In this document: positions 33,863-47,577 of the stretch, in pieces
Layout: every line of letters begins with the position of its first letter
Numbering within the stretch: position 1 is the first letter of the stretch
Assembly (NCBI GenBank): GCA_018262975.1
Contig: JADFDG010000006.1
Coordinates: forward strand, 57,137 to 121,136
Source of the DNA: Gammaproteobacteria bacterium
GTDB lineage: Bacteria; Pseudomonadota; Gammaproteobacteria; Pseudomonadales; JADFDG01
Reading direction: 5' to 3'
DNA: 64,000 nucleotides
Notes under the pieces: generated by a model
Database searches by the model: none
What the model saw: only the letters and a program-made list of their open reading frames with translations
Told to the model about the DNA's origin: nothing
Position numbers and translations under genes: made by a program

Positions 33863-35371
33863 TCAGTCTTCCTGGGTCACGCGCAGCACTTCCTCGACCG
33901 TCGTGCGCCCGGAGAGGATGTTGCGCAAGCCGTCGTGGCGGATGCCCGGGGTCTGCCGGCGCGCATGGGTCTCAAGCTCGTGCTCGGCGACGTTGCGGTG
34001 GATCTGCGTGCGCATCTCGTGGTCAACGATCACCAGTTCATAGATGCCGGTACGACCACGGTAGCCCAGGCCATTGCAGTCCGGGCATCCCCTGGCGCGG
34101 TGGAACACGTGGCCGGCCTGCGGATCCAGCCCGAACAACTCGCATTGCTTCGCGTCCGGAGCGTACGGTTCCTTGCAATGGTCGCAGAGCACGCGCACCA
34201 ACCGCTGCGCCAGCACGCCCAGCAGCGAACTCGACAGCAGGAAGGGCTCGATGCCCATGTCGTGCAGACGCGTCACAGCACCCACCGCGGTGTTGGTGTG
34301 CAGGGTGGACAGCACGAGGTGGCCGGTCAGCGACGCCTGCACGGCAATCTCGGCCGTTTCCAGGTCGCGGATCTCGCCCACCATCACCACGTCAGGGTCC
34401 TGACGCAGGATGGCGCGCAGGCCTCGCGCGAAGGTCATCTCGACCTTGGTATTCACCTGCGTCTGGCCGATGCCGTCGATCTGGTATTCGATCGGGTCCT
34501 CGACGGTGAGGATGTTGCGCGAACGATCATTGAGGCGGCCGAGCGCCCCGTAGAGCGTGGTGGTCTTGCCTGAACCGGTCGGGCCGGTGACCAGGATGAT
34601 ACCGTGCGGCTTGTGGATCAGTTCATCGAGCGCCGTGAGCGTGGCAGGATCCATGCCCAGTTGCGACAGGTCCAGTCGCCCGGCCTTCTTGTCCAGCAAG
34701 CGCAGCACCACCCGCTCACCATTGGACGACGGCATGGTCGAGACGCGCACGTCGACTTCCCGCCCGGCCAGGCGCACGGAGATGCGGCCGTCCTGCGGCA
34801 GGCGCTTCTCGGCGATGTCCAGTTTCGCCATGACCTTGATCCGCGACACCAGCAACGGCGCCAGCTCCCGTCGTGGCTGCACGATCTCGCGCAGCACGCC
34901 ATCGACGCGCATCCGCACGACCAGGCGCTTCTCGTAGGTCTCGACGTGGATGTCCGACGCATTCGAGCGCACTGCCTCGGTCAGCAACGCGTTGATCAGG
35001 CGGATGATCGGCGCGTCATCCTCCTGCTCCATGAGGTCTTCGGTCTGCGGGACCGAGTCGGCCAGGCTGGCGAGATCCAGCGTATCGCCGAGGCCTTCCA
35101 TCACCTGCATGGCATCGCTGGAGTCGGACTGGTATGCGGAACCCAGGCGGGCGGCGAAGTCTTCGCCGTTCGCCCGGCAGAAGCGGACCTGGCGGCCAAG
35201 ATAACGGCGCGCCTCGGCCATCGCCGTCAACGAGGCGCCATCGCGGACCAGCAGGACGGCGGTGTCGCCGTCCAGGCTGTCTACCAGCACGCCATGCCGC
35301 TTGGCAAAGCCAAACGGCAGGCGCAGCGGACGCTCGGCCAGCACGGGCGCGGAAAGCTCGAGATCACTCAT
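33863..35371 (-). CDS. gspE: Type II secretion ATPase GspE
   Basis: This 502-residue secretion ATPase has Walker A GPTGSGKTTTLYGAL, the Asp box TVEDPIEYQIDGIGQTQVN, Walker B VVMVGEIRDLETAEIAVQAS and a tetracysteine zinc domain (CDHC ... CPDC). It powers pseudopilus assembly. It is the first gene of the gspEFGHIJKLM operon, preceded by a plausible sigma70 promoter with two dyads. gspC and gspD are not in the window. Confidence 0.96.
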   Translation of the reverse strand: MSDLELSAPVLAERPLRLPFGFAKRHGVLVDSLDGDTAVLLVRDGASLTAMAEARRYLGRQVRFCRANGEDFAARLGSAYQSDSSDAMQVMEGLGDTLDLASLADSVPQTEDLMEQEDDAPIIRLINALLTEAVRSNASDIHVETYEKRLVVRMRVDGVLREIVQPRRELAPLLVSRIKVMAKLDIAEKRLPQDGRISVRLAGREVDVRVSTMPSSNGERVVLRLLDKKAGRLDLSQLGMDPATLTALDELIHKPHGIILVTGPTGSGKTTTLYGALGRLNDRSRNILTVEDPIEYQIDGIGQTQVNTKVEMTFARGLRAILRQDPDVVMVGEIRDLETAEIAVQASLTGHLVLSTLHTNTAVGAVTRLHDMGIEPFLLSSSLLGVLAQRLVRVLCDHCKEPYAPDAKQCELFGLDPQAGHVFHRARGCPDCNGLGYRGRTGIYELVIVDHEMRTQIHRNVAEHELETHARRQTPGIRHDGLRNILSGRTTVEEVLRVTQED

Positions 35372-35410
35372 GAAAAGACGGGCAACCTGCCGTGGCGCAA
35401 GGGAAAATCT

Positions 35411-35461
35411 GACTGCAGTCTAATCGTCCCGTGTGACAGGGCCAAGTTACGGTGCGTAACT
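35411..35461 (-). promoter_or_regulatory. Predicted gspE operon promoter with two dyads
   Basis: On the minus strand: -35 TTGGCC (35440-35445), a 17-base spacer, then -10 TAGACT (35417-35422), each 4 of 6 to consensus, giving a leader of about 38 bases. The perfect dyad AGTTACG-N3-CGTAACT (35445-35461) abuts the -35 upstream, an activator-like position, and the palindrome GACTGCAGTC (35411-35420) covers the -10/start region, a repressor-like position. Confidence 0.5.
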
Positions 35462-35486
35462 CATCCCCCCGTGCGCGCCCTGCCCC

Positions 35487-37607
35487 TTACCCACCGGCCC
35501 GCCGGAGTGCCGCCAGCGCCTCGCCGAGCTGCGCGGCGGTCATCGGCCGGAACAGGCAGTACCCCTGCAGGGCATCCAGCCCCAGGGCGGCGAGCCGGTC
35601 ACGCTGCGCCGGGGTCTCCACGGCCTCGCCGATCACCTGCAGGCCCAGGCCGTGCCCCAGGGCCACGATGGCCCGGACGATATCGCGGGACCGGGCGGAG
35701 CTATCGATGTCCTCGATGAAGGAACGGTCCAGCTTGAGCGCATCGAGCGGCATCCGCTTCAGGTGCCCGAAAGACGAGTAGCCGACCCCGAAGTCGTCCA
35801 GCGCGATGCGCACGCCAAGCGCCTTGATCTCGGTCAGCAGCCCGATCATGGTGTCCGGGTCGTCGAGGATCATGTGCTCGGTCATCTCCAGCATCAGCTG
35901 GTTGGGCCGTATCGACAGCCGTGAAAGCACGCTGCCGAGCGTTTCGATGACGCTGCGCCCCCGGACCTGCCGCACCGACAGGTTCACCGACACCGTGACC
36001 GGCACGTTCAGCAACCCGGCATCGTGCCAGCGCGACGCCTGCGTGCAGGCCTCGCGCAACACCCATTCACCCAGTTCGACGATAAGCCCGGTCTCCTCGG
36101 CCAGCGGGATGAACTCGTCGGGCTCCACCAGCCTGCCATCCGGGTGCTGCCAGCGCACCAGGGCCTCCACGCCGGTGATGGCGCCGGTGGCCGGCGACAC
36201 CTGTGGCTGGTACCACAGCACGAACTGGTTCTTCTGCAGCGCCTGCCGCAACGCCACTTCCAGGCGCTGCGCATGCAGCACCGCATCCTGCATCTCGGCG
36301 GTGAAGAACTGGAAGTTGCCGCGACCACGCTGCTTGGCCTGGTACATGGCGATATCGGCACAACGCAGAAGCGTGTTGGGGTCTCCGTCGGTTTCCGGAA
36401 AGGTGACGATGCCGACGCTGGCGCCGATGAACACCGGCGTATTCTGCAACAGGAAGGGTTCCGCCATGCTGCGGATGACCTTGTCCGCGACCACCGCCGC
36501 GTGGCGGCCGGCGTTCAGGCCCTCGACGACGATCACGAACTCGTCGCCGCCGAGGCGGCACACGGTATCGCCCTCGCGCACGCAGAGGCGCAGGCGACGC
36601 GCCACCTCGCGCAACAACTCGTCGCCGGCTGCGTGGCCAAGCGTATCGTTCACCTGCTTGAAGCGATCCAGGTCAAGGAACAACACGCCGACGGTGTGGC
36701 CCGCGCGGGCCGCACGCGCGGTGGCCTGTCCCATGATGTTCAGGCAGAGGTAGCGGTTGGCCAGGCCGGTGAGCGAATCGTATTCCGCCAGGCGCACCAG
36801 CTTGCGCTCGTATTCCCGCCGTTCGCTGACATCCTGGAAGACAATGGCCGTATGACCGGAACGACCGTTGTCCTCCTGCACCGCCGACACGGTGAATTCC
36901 CCGGGCAAGCGTCGCCCGTCAACGCACAGCAGTTCTCCCTGCACGCCGTGCAACGACTGCCGGCGCGCCGCACAGGCGCGATACAGCGCCGATTGCTGCC
37001 ACGGCGTTCCGGCCGGCGCCTCGTCCAGGACGAACAGGTCGGCGATGCGCATGCCGACCAGTTCGTTCGGCGAACGCCCCAGCATCTGGCCTGCCGCCGG
37101 GTTGGCGAAGGTTACCTGTCCGCCGCCATCCACGCCGACGATGCCCTCGCCCACGCTCTTGAGCAGCGCCTCGTTGCTGTCGCGCAACGACTGGACCTGC
37201 TGCAGCGCGCCCTCGAGCTCGCGGGACTTGCGGTCGAGGTCGAGGAAAATCCGCACCTTGGACAGCAGGATTGCCGGCTCGACCGGCTTGAACAGGTAAT
37301 CCACCGCGCCGCTTTCGTATCCGCGGAATACGTGGCGCAAGTCCTTGTTGATGGCGGTCAGGAATATGATCGGGATGTGCCGGGAGCGGCGATGGCTGCG
37401 CATCAGCTCGGCGACTTCATACCCGTCCATCTCGGCCATCTGCACGTCAAGCAGCGCGAGGGCAATGTCATCGTTATCGAGCAGGCACTGCAACGCCTCG
37501 GCGCCGGAGGAAGCCTTCAGCAGCTCGACACCGGGCAGATCGAGGATGGTCTCCAGCGCCACCAGGTTGGCGGGCTGGTCATCGACACACAGGATTCTCT
37601 GCACCAT
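35487..37607 (-). CDS. REC-PAS-GGDEF-EAL cyclic-di-GMP enzyme
   Basis: This 706-residue protein has a receiver domain (1-120; CVDDQ acidic patch, phospho-acceptor Asp in ALLDVQM, Lys in LFKPVEP), a PAS domain (about 150-265), a diguanylate cyclase domain with intact LGGDEF and a phosphodiesterase domain with intact EALVRW, LEMTEH, DDFGVGYSSF and LKLDRSFI. Both catalytic halves look active; which one dominates cannot be told. The receiver is a close paralogue of those in the two neighbouring response-regulator genes. It is the last gene of the hybrid-kinase operon, 39 bases after the REC-PAS-PilZ gene. Phosphorylation by that kinase probably sets c-di-GMP output. Confidence 0.92.
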   Translation of the reverse strand: MVQRILCVDDQPANLVALETILDLPGVELLKASSGAEALQCLLDNDDIALALLDVQMAEMDGYEVAELMRSHRRSRHIPIIFLTAINKDLRHVFRGYESGAVDYLFKPVEPAILLSKVRIFLDLDRKSRELEGALQQVQSLRDSNEALLKSVGEGIVGVDGGGQVTFANPAAGQMLGRSPNELVGMRIADLFVLDEAPAGTPWQQSALYRACAARRQSLHGVQGELLCVDGRRLPGEFTVSAVQEDNGRSGHTAIVFQDVSERREYERKLVRLAEYDSLTGLANRYLCLNIMGQATARAARAGHTVGVLFLDLDRFKQVNDTLGHAAGDELLREVARRLRLCVREGDTVCRLGGDEFVIVVEGLNAGRHAAVVADKVIRSMAEPFLLQNTPVFIGASVGIVTFPETDGDPNTLLRCADIAMYQAKQRGRGNFQFFTAEMQDAVLHAQRLEVALRQALQKNQFVLWYQPQVSPATGAITGVEALVRWQHPDGRLVEPDEFIPLAEETGLIVELGEWVLREACTQASRWHDAGLLNVPVTVSVNLSVRQVRGRSVIETLGSVLSRLSIRPNQLMLEMTEHMILDDPDTMIGLLTEIKALGVRIALDDFGVGYSSFGHLKRMPLDALKLDRSFIEDIDSSARSRDIVRAIVALGHGLGLQVIGEAVETPAQRDRLAALGLDALQGYCLFRPMTAAQLGEALAALRRAGG

Positions 37608-37646
37608 GCCTCGCCTCGCCTGCCCTTCGGACCCCGTGGCTGCCGC

Positions 37647-38795
37647 TCAATATTTCTCGAGCAGGTAGCGTATGACTTCGAGCGCCTCGGGCTTGAGCTC
37701 GACGAAACGGAAGCCGGCCGCGGTGTCACCGCCGTAACTGGCCTGCTGCGTCCAGACCGCCACCGCCTCGAAACTGACGGTCGTACTGCCACGCACCATC
37801 TGCGGCAACACCATGCTGAATACCATCCGCTGGCCGGCCGTGAAGGGCTTCTTGGCGACAAGCCGCAACCCCCCTTCGGAAAGGTTCACCAGCCGGCCCA
37901 CGTTGGCGCCGGTGGCACGGTCGAACAGCGTGAGCTCGGCCGACAGGCGCTTGCGCGGCGACTTGCGGCGCTCCTGGAAGTTGGCCTGCACCCGCTCGCG
38001 TGCCGCCGCGTCACGCACGACCGCGACCGCACCGGAGAAGCTGTTGCCGCGGTCGTTGATCGGTGTTGCCGTCACTTCCAGTTGCAGCGGCTTGCCGTCG
38101 CGCACGCAATGGAACTCGCTCGACTGGTAGGACTCGCCCCGGCCAACCGTCTTCAGGACCGGGGAATCCTCCCAGGACCACAACTTGCGCCCGGCACTGT
38201 CCAGGAAGATCAACTGGTCCACGGGAGCACCGATCAATTGCGACACTTCCTTGCCCAGCAGGCTGGCTGCCGCCGGGTTGGCAAAGGTCACCAGGCCAGC
38301 ACGGTCAAGGCCGACCACACCCTCGCCCATCGCGCGCAGCAGGCGCTCGTTCTCCTGCTGGACACGGTGCAACTGCATCAGGGTGTTCTGCAGGCGCCGC
38401 TTCTGCAGGTCCAGCTCGAGGAACACGCGCACCTTCGAGGTCAGCAGGTCGGGATCGATGGGCTTGAACAGGTAGTCCACCGCACCGACGTCATAGCCGC
38501 GCGTCAGGTAGCGCTTTTCCTTGCTGATCGCCGTGCAGAAGATCACCGGGATCTGGCGCGTCTTGTTGTTGCGCTGCAGGAGTTCGGCCACTTCGAACCC
38601 GTCCATGTCGGGCATCTGCACGTCAAGCAATATCAGGGAGACATCGCTCTTCAGCGCGAGGGTCAGCGCCTCGTTGCCGGTGGTGGCCTTGAGCAGCCGG
38701 CGATCCGGCCCGTCCAGGATGGCCTCCAGCGCAATGAGGTTCTCCTGGCGGTCATCCACGAGAAGAATGGTCTGGGTCATGGATTGCGTGGTCAT
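37647..38795 (-). CDS. REC-PAS-PilZ response regulator
   Basis: This 382-residue protein has a receiver (1-120, phospho Asp in ILLDVQMPDMDG), a PAS domain (about 130-245) and a C-terminal PilZ domain with both c-di-GMP ligands: RRKSPRKR (RxxxR) and NLSEGGLRL (NxSxxG). It therefore reads both phosphorylation and c-di-GMP made by its operon partner. The start at 38795 lies 4 bases after the cheB stop; ATG 38780 is the alternative. The PAS domain resembles that of the neighbouring GGDEF-EAL protein (GEGVVGLDRAGLVTFANPAAA), pointing to duplication. Confidence 0.9.
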   Translation of the reverse strand: MTTQSMTQTILLVDDRQENLIALEAILDGPDRRLLKATTGNEALTLALKSDVSLILLDVQMPDMDGFEVAELLQRNNKTRQIPVIFCTAISKEKRYLTRGYDVGAVDYLFKPIDPDLLTSKVRVFLELDLQKRRLQNTLMQLHRVQQENERLLRAMGEGVVGLDRAGLVTFANPAAASLLGKEVSQLIGAPVDQLIFLDSAGRKLWSWEDSPVLKTVGRGESYQSSEFHCVRDGKPLQLEVTATPINDRGNSFSGAVAVVRDAAARERVQANFQERRKSPRKRLSAELTLFDRATGANVGRLVNLSEGGLRLVAKKPFTAGQRMVFSMVLPQMVRGSTTVSFEAVAVWTQQASYGGDTAAGFRFVELKPEALEVIRYLLEKY

Positions 38796-38799
38796 GGCT

Positions 38800-39378
38800 T
38801 CATGCGGCTTCCAGGCTGGCCAGAAAATCACCGATCGCGCCCAGCGTCATGACATGGGCCCACGGCACCTGCTTCAAAGCACCCTCCGGCATCACCGGAA
38901 CCTCCGCGGTCGACGGATCCTGCACGATCGGCATACCGCCGCAGCGCGCCACGTGCAGAAGGCCCGCCGCGCCATCCTCGTTCGCGCCGGTCAGCACGAC
39001 GGCGGCCAGCCGGTCGCAGTAGGCCTCGGCGGCGGACTCGAAGAGCACATCGATCGCCGGACGGCAGTACATCACCGGCGGATCGATGCTCAGGGCGAAT
39101 GTGCGGTCACGTTCGATCAGCGTGTGGTAGTTCGGCGGGCACACGTAGAGCACGCCGGGCTCCAGCGGCATCTTGTCTTCCACCTCGGCCACCTTCAGGC
39201 GCGTGCGGCCGCGCAGGACCTGCACCAGGGTGCTGATGGCATGCGGGTACTGGTGCTGGCAAAGCACCAGCGGCACGCCGATGCGCCAGGGCACCTTCTG
39301 CAGGATGGAGGACACCGCGCCGAGTCCTCCCCACGAGGCCCCGATCACCACGGCGTCGATTCCCGGCGCTCCCGGCAT
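38800..39378 (-). CDS. cheB: Stand-alone CheB-type methylesterase without receiver
   Basis: This 192-residue protein comprises only the catalytic domain of CheB: Ser in GASWGG, His in CQHQYPH and Asp in GANEDGAAG form the esterase triad. The normal N-terminal receiver is absent, so activity is not directly phospho-controlled. CheB hydrolyses glutamyl methyl esters on chemoreceptors, but no receptor gene is present. It is paired with CheR and a free-standing receiver (ends 6 bases upstream), which may act in trans. Confidence 0.9.
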   Translation of the reverse strand: MPGAPGIDAVVIGASWGGLGAVSSILQKVPWRIGVPLVLCQHQYPHAISTLVQVLRGRTRLKVAEVEDKMPLEPGVLYVCPPNYHTLIERDRTFALSIDPPVMYCRPAIDVLFESAAEAYCDRLAAVVLTGANEDGAAGLLHVARCGGMPIVQDPSTAEVPVMPEGALKQVPWAHVMTLGAIGDFLASLEAA

Positions 39379-39384
39379 CGCGCG

Positions 39385-39912
39385 TTACTGCTTGGCGCCG
39401 GGCGTGCCAGGCGGCACCTGGACGGCACTGACTTTCACCGTCTTTTCGCGCTCGTACGCCGCGCGGTGCTCCTGGGCCTGGCGGATCTTGCGCTCCAGCT
39501 CACGGCGCTGCTTGTCCAGCGAGAGGAAGAAATCGATCTTGCTGGCGAGGATCACCGGGTCGAGCGGCTTGAACAGGTAGTCCACGGCGCCGGCCTGGTA
39601 GCCCTTGAACACGTACTTCTGGTCCTTGTTGATCGCCGTCACGAACACGATGGGCACGTTCTTGGTCTTCGGGTTCGAGCGCATGATCTCCGCCACCTCG
39701 AAGCCGTCCATGCCGGGCATCTGCACGTCGAGCAGGACCAGGGAAATGTCCTGCTTGATGAGGACCTTCAGTGCCTCCGGCCCGGAATTGGCCTTGATCA
39801 GGTTGCGCCCGGGCGCCTCCAGGATAGCCTCCAGCGAATAGAGGTTCTCCGGGGTGTCGTCCACCATCAGGATGTTCTGGACGATTTCTTCGCTTTGCTG
39901 CGCTTCGCTCAT
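39385..39912 (-). CDS. Single-domain response regulator with helical tail
   Basis: This 175-residue protein has a receiver (Asp pair MVDD, phospho Asp in VLLDVQMPGMDGF, Lys in LFKPLDP) with a charged helical extension (DKQRRELERKIRQAQEHRAAYEREK). The domain is a near copy of the receivers in the next two response regulators. With no output domain it probably acts by protein contact, for example on the receiver-less CheB beside it, or as a phosphate sink. Confidence 0.88.
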   Translation of the reverse strand: MSEAQQSEEIVQNILMVDDTPENLYSLEAILEAPGRNLIKANSGPEALKVLIKQDISLVLLDVQMPGMDGFEVAEIMRSNPKTKNVPIVFVTAINKDQKYVFKGYQAGAVDYLFKPLDPVILASKIDFFLSLDKQRRELERKIRQAQEHRAAYEREKTVKVSAVQVPPGTPGAKQ

Positions 39913-39920
39913 GGCACTAC

Positions 39921-40778
39921 TCAGATTCGGGTTTTCTTGCGGTAGATGCGGGCTTCCTTGACCAGCACCTCGAATTCATCCTCGCAGCCGGAAAAACGCA
40001 TCGTTTCCTTGCTGCCGAGGCACAGGATGCCGCCGATGTCCAGGCTGTCCCGGAACAGCGAGAACACCCGGCGCTGCAACTCGCGGTCGAAATAGATGAT
40101 CACGTTGCGGCACACCACCACCTGCATTTCGCCGAACACCTGGTCGGTCGCCAGGTCATGGTCGGCGAACACGATGTTCTTCTTCAGGCGCTGATCCATG
40201 ATCACGCTGTCGTACTTGGCAGTGTAGTAGTCGGAAAGGCTCGCCTTGCCGCCTGCCTTGAGGTAGTTCTCGCTGTACTGCTTGAACGACGCCAGCGGGT
40301 AGATGCCCTTGCGGGCCCTTTCCAGCACCACCTTGTCGATATCGGTCGCGTAGATCTGGGTGCGCTCGTAGAGACCCTCCTCCGTCAGGAGGATGGCCAT
40401 CGAGTAGATCTCCTCGCCGGTGGAAGAACCCGCGTGCCAGATCTTGATGAACGGGTAGGTTTTCAGGCGCGGGATGACTTCCTCGCGGAACGCCTTGTAG
40501 AACCACGGATCACGGAACATTTCCGTGACGTTTACGGTCATGTCGTTGAGCAGCGCCACGAAGAACTCGCGGTCGTGCACCACCCGCTCGATCATCTGCG
40601 AGATGTTCTTCAATCCCGACATGTGCAGGCGATGCTGCACGCGGCGCTTCACCGATGCCTTGCTGTACGAGCGGAAATCGTAGCCATACATCTGGTAGAT
40701 CGCCTCGAGCAGCAGGCGCAACTCGATGTCCTGCCGGTCGAGGTCTTCTTCACCAACGGGAACGACTTTTTCCGTCAT
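39921..40778 (-). CDS. cheR: CheR-type protein-glutamate methyltransferase
   Basis: This 285-residue protein has the CheR N-terminal helical domain (RSYSKASVKRRVQHRL, basic helix) and the SAM-binding domain with IKIWHAGSSTGEEIYSMAI and VCRNVIIYF. These fit a functional SAM-dependent methyltransferase acting on Glu side chains. There is no C-terminal TPR. It lies between the hybrid kinase (14 bases upstream) and the receiver gene. No chemoreceptor is encoded nearby, so its target is open. Confidence 0.92.
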   Translation of the reverse strand: MTEKVVPVGEEDLDRQDIELRLLLEAIYQMYGYDFRSYSKASVKRRVQHRLHMSGLKNISQMIERVVHDREFFVALLNDMTVNVTEMFRDPWFYKAFREEVIPRLKTYPFIKIWHAGSSTGEEIYSMAILLTEEGLYERTQIYATDIDKVVLERARKGIYPLASFKQYSENYLKAGGKASLSDYYTAKYDSVIMDQRLKKNIVFADHDLATDQVFGEMQVVVCRNVIIYFDRELQRRVFSLFRDSLDIGGILCLGSKETMRFSGCEDEFEVLVKEARIYRKKTRI

Positions 40779-40792
40779 CTTTCAGTACCCGC

Positions 40793-44503
<3,711 letters not shown>

Positions 44504-44808
44504 GGGGAAAGACTCCCTGGAAAATGGGGTGGCCGGAACCTGCGGGATGGATGTCCGGCCGGCTGCTTGTTGTTGTCGCGGTAACGTACCAACTCTTGCC
44601 TGTAGCGACAACAAGTTACGGTCACTACCTGCGGTGATGTCGCAGCCACCGCTCGACGTCCTGCAGGGAGTCTAGGGCGCCCGGCGGCGGGTGTCGCGGG
44701 GCATCCGTTGCGGCTTGCCGAAACCGACCCCGGGCTTGCCGCCGCTACCGGCGACACGCCCCACCCCGGGTCAGCGACCGGCGGCGGGGCATGGGCGACC
44801 GGCGGTCG
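44504..44808. other. 305-base intergenic region before the hybrid-kinase operon
   Basis: No gene is seen. It lies between the kinase start and the ttcA stop, both minus. The minus strand holds ACCGTAACTTG, also present immediately upstream of the gspE -35, near 44613-44623. A weak TTGTCG-17-TACGTT promoter is possible there. GCGACCGGCGG occurs twice, at 44774 and 44795, near the ttcA 3' end. No clear intrinsic terminator for ttcA is visible. Confidence 0.6.
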
Positions 44809-45693
<885 letters not shown>

Positions 45694-45724
45694 CGGAAAA
45701 AACCTCGGGCGAATCGGCTGGCGT

Positions 45725-46513
45725 TCAGGTGACTTTCATGCGGCGCACGAGGCGCCGGTAGAGCGAGGGCAGGAAGCGCTGCAGCGGCACCACGATGCCT
45801 TCACGGCCGGCCACCACCACCTGGGGCTGCTCCTGCGCGAGAGCGGCCAGGATGCGCCGCGCACACTCGGCGGCTGGCATGCCGGAGGCCTGCAGGGGAT
45901 CCATCACACCGTGCTCGCGACCATCCCCTGACAGCGCGTGCAGCGAGACATCCGTGGCGATGGCACCCGGACAGACCATCAGCACGCGGATGCCATGGTC
46001 ATGTTCCTCGGCGCGCAATGCCTCGAAGAAACCGTGCAACGCGTGCTTGGAGGCCGCGTAGGTCGAGCGCAGCGGCGTGCTGACCAGGCCGACCAGGCTG
46101 GAGATCACCACGAAGCGTCCACCCTTCTGTCGTTGCATGACCGGCAGCACCGCCTTGGTCAGGCCGACAACACCGAAGTAGTTCACTTCCATGATCCGCC
46201 GGTCCACCGCGAGCACGGTTTCCGCGACGCGCGAGCGCTGCGAAATGCCGGCGTTGTTCACCAGTACGTCGATGCGGCCGAAGCGGGACAACACGTCCGC
46301 CGTAGCCCGGTCGAAGTCGCCGCCGGCCATGTCCAGCGGCAGCACGAAATGGTCGTCGGGACGTTCGCAGCGCGCGCGCACGCGCTCCAGTTCATCGGCG
46401 CGCCGCGCACTCAGCACCAGCCGGGCACCCTGGCGGCTGAAGGCCTCGGCCAGCGCGGCACCGATGCCCGAGGACGCCCCGGTGATCCAGACGACCTGGT
46501 TGTCATGGCGCAT
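45725..46513 (-). CDS. Short-chain dehydrogenase/reductase
   Basis: This 262-residue classical SDR has the NAD(P)-binding [26 protein letters not shown], the catalytic Ser in [10 protein letters not shown] and Y-x-x-x-K in YAASKHAL. Arg residues after the second strand (SARRADELE) favour NADPH. The C-terminus has a basic, partly hydrophobic stretch ([16 protein letters not shown]) that may bind membrane, as in DHRS7-like SDRs. ATG 46513 is preferred over the GTG at 46519. The substrate is unknown. Confidence 0.88.
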   Translation of the reverse strand: MRHDNQVVWITGASSGIGAALAEAFSRQGARLVLSARRADELERVRARCERPDDHFVLPLDMAGGDFDRATADVLSRFGRIDVLVNNAGISQRSRVAETVLAVDRRIMEVNYFGVVGLTKAVLPVMQRQKGGRFVVISSLVGLVSTPLRSTYAASKHALHGFFEALRAEEHDHGIRVLMVCPGAIATDVSLHALSGDGREHGVMDPLQASGMPAAECARRILAALAQEQPQVVVAGREGIVVPLQRFLPSLYRRLVRRMKVT

Positions 46514-46563
46514 GTGCACCCCGCGTTAGACCTGGGAGGGGCGCAAGGATACCATCGACCACC

Positions 46564-47577
46564 ATGAAGCTGCCCTCGAACCGCGCACTGGCAATCCTTG
46601 GCACCCTGGCGGTCCTGGCGATCATTGGCTGGGTCGCACTCCGGGACTCCCGCGTCCCCGCTGCCGCGGATGTGCACGGCGGCACCACGACGGCGCCGGG
46701 CGTCGACGCCCTGCCGCCACGGGTTGGCATCGATCAGGCGGCCGCCCGCCCTGTCGGCCCCTTGCCCGCCTCGCTCGCAGGCAGCCAGGCCCCGGGGGTG
46801 CGCGTCGATGCCGATGGCCGGCTGGTCATCGAGCCTGCCCTTCGCGACCTGTTCGAGTATTTCCTCAGCACGCTGGGCGAGGAAGGCCTGGAGGAAATCG
46901 GCGCCCGCCTGGCCATGCACCTGCGCAGTCACCTGCCACCGGAGGCCGCTGAACAGGCCTGGCAGATCTACAACGATTACCTCGGCTACCGGGCATCACT
47001 CGCCAACCAGCCCGCCGTGCCACTGGATGACCTCACCGTGACCCGCGCCCGACTCGAAGACGTCGCCGCCCTGCGTCGCGCCCAGCTCGGCAACGAAGTC
47101 GCCGACGCGTTCTTCGCCGCCGAGGAAGCCTACGACCGCTACACGCTGGAAAGCCTGCTGGTGCAGCGCGACAGCAACCTCGATGCCGACGCGAAGGCTG
47201 AACGCATCGCCGCACTGGAGGCGTCGCTGCCCGGGGAACTGCTCGCCGCGCGCCGCGAGGCAACCCGGATAGGTGACACCGGCGCCGAGGTCGAGCGCCT
47301 GCGCGCCGCCGGCGCCAGCGAGGCAGAAGTGTATGCCGCACGCGTTGACGCGCTTGGCGCGGATGCAGCCGAACGCCTCGCCGCGCTGGACCGCGAGGAA
47401 GCCCGCTGGAAAGCGCGCTACGACGACTATCGCCGCCAGCGCGCCGCCATCGTCGAAGCACCGGGCCTGTCGGCCGGCGATCGCGAACAACAGCTCGAAG
47501 CCCTGCGCGCCCGGCTGTTCGACGAACAGGAAATCCTCCGCGTCCGCGCCCTCGACGGCACCGCCGCCCCCATGTAG
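46564..47577 (+). CDS. lifO: Lipase secretion chaperone (Lif/LimA-type foldase)
   Basis: This 337-residue protein has an N-terminal membrane anchor (ALAILGTLAVLAIIGWVAL), an Ala/Pro linker and then the all-helical foldase domain. RDLFEYFLSTLGE (94-106) matches the Lif signature RxxFDY(F/C)LSALGE, and RLFDEQEILRVRALD fits the C-terminal helix. Lif wraps around and folds a secreted lipase in the periplasm before T2SS export. Usually the lipase gene is next to it; here the neighbours are an SDR and a repeat, so the partner must be elsewhere. The TAG stop is supplied by the repeat, which may have altered the C-terminus. Confidence 0.88.
   Translation: MKLPSNRALAILGTLAVLAIIGWVALRDSRVPAAADVHGGTTTAPGVDALPPRVGIDQAAARPVGPLPASLAGSQAPGVRVDADGRLVIEPALRDLFEYFLSTLGEEGLEEIGARLAMHLRSHLPPEAAEQAWQIYNDYLGYRASLANQPAVPLDDLTVTRARLEDVAALRRAQLGNEVADAFFAAEEAYDRYTLESLLVQRDSNLDADAKAERIAALEASLPGELLAARREATRIGDTGAEVERLRAAGASEAEVYAARVDALGADAAERLAALDREEARWKARYDDYRRQRAAIVEAPGLSAGDREQQLEALRARLFDEQEILRVRALDGTAAPM

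Noticed and set aside
44770-44806. The GCGACCGGCGG double near 44774 and 44795 as part of the dispersed repeat family
   Set aside because: It shares GC-rich letters but neither the GTAGNGAGGGGG ends nor the palindromic design.
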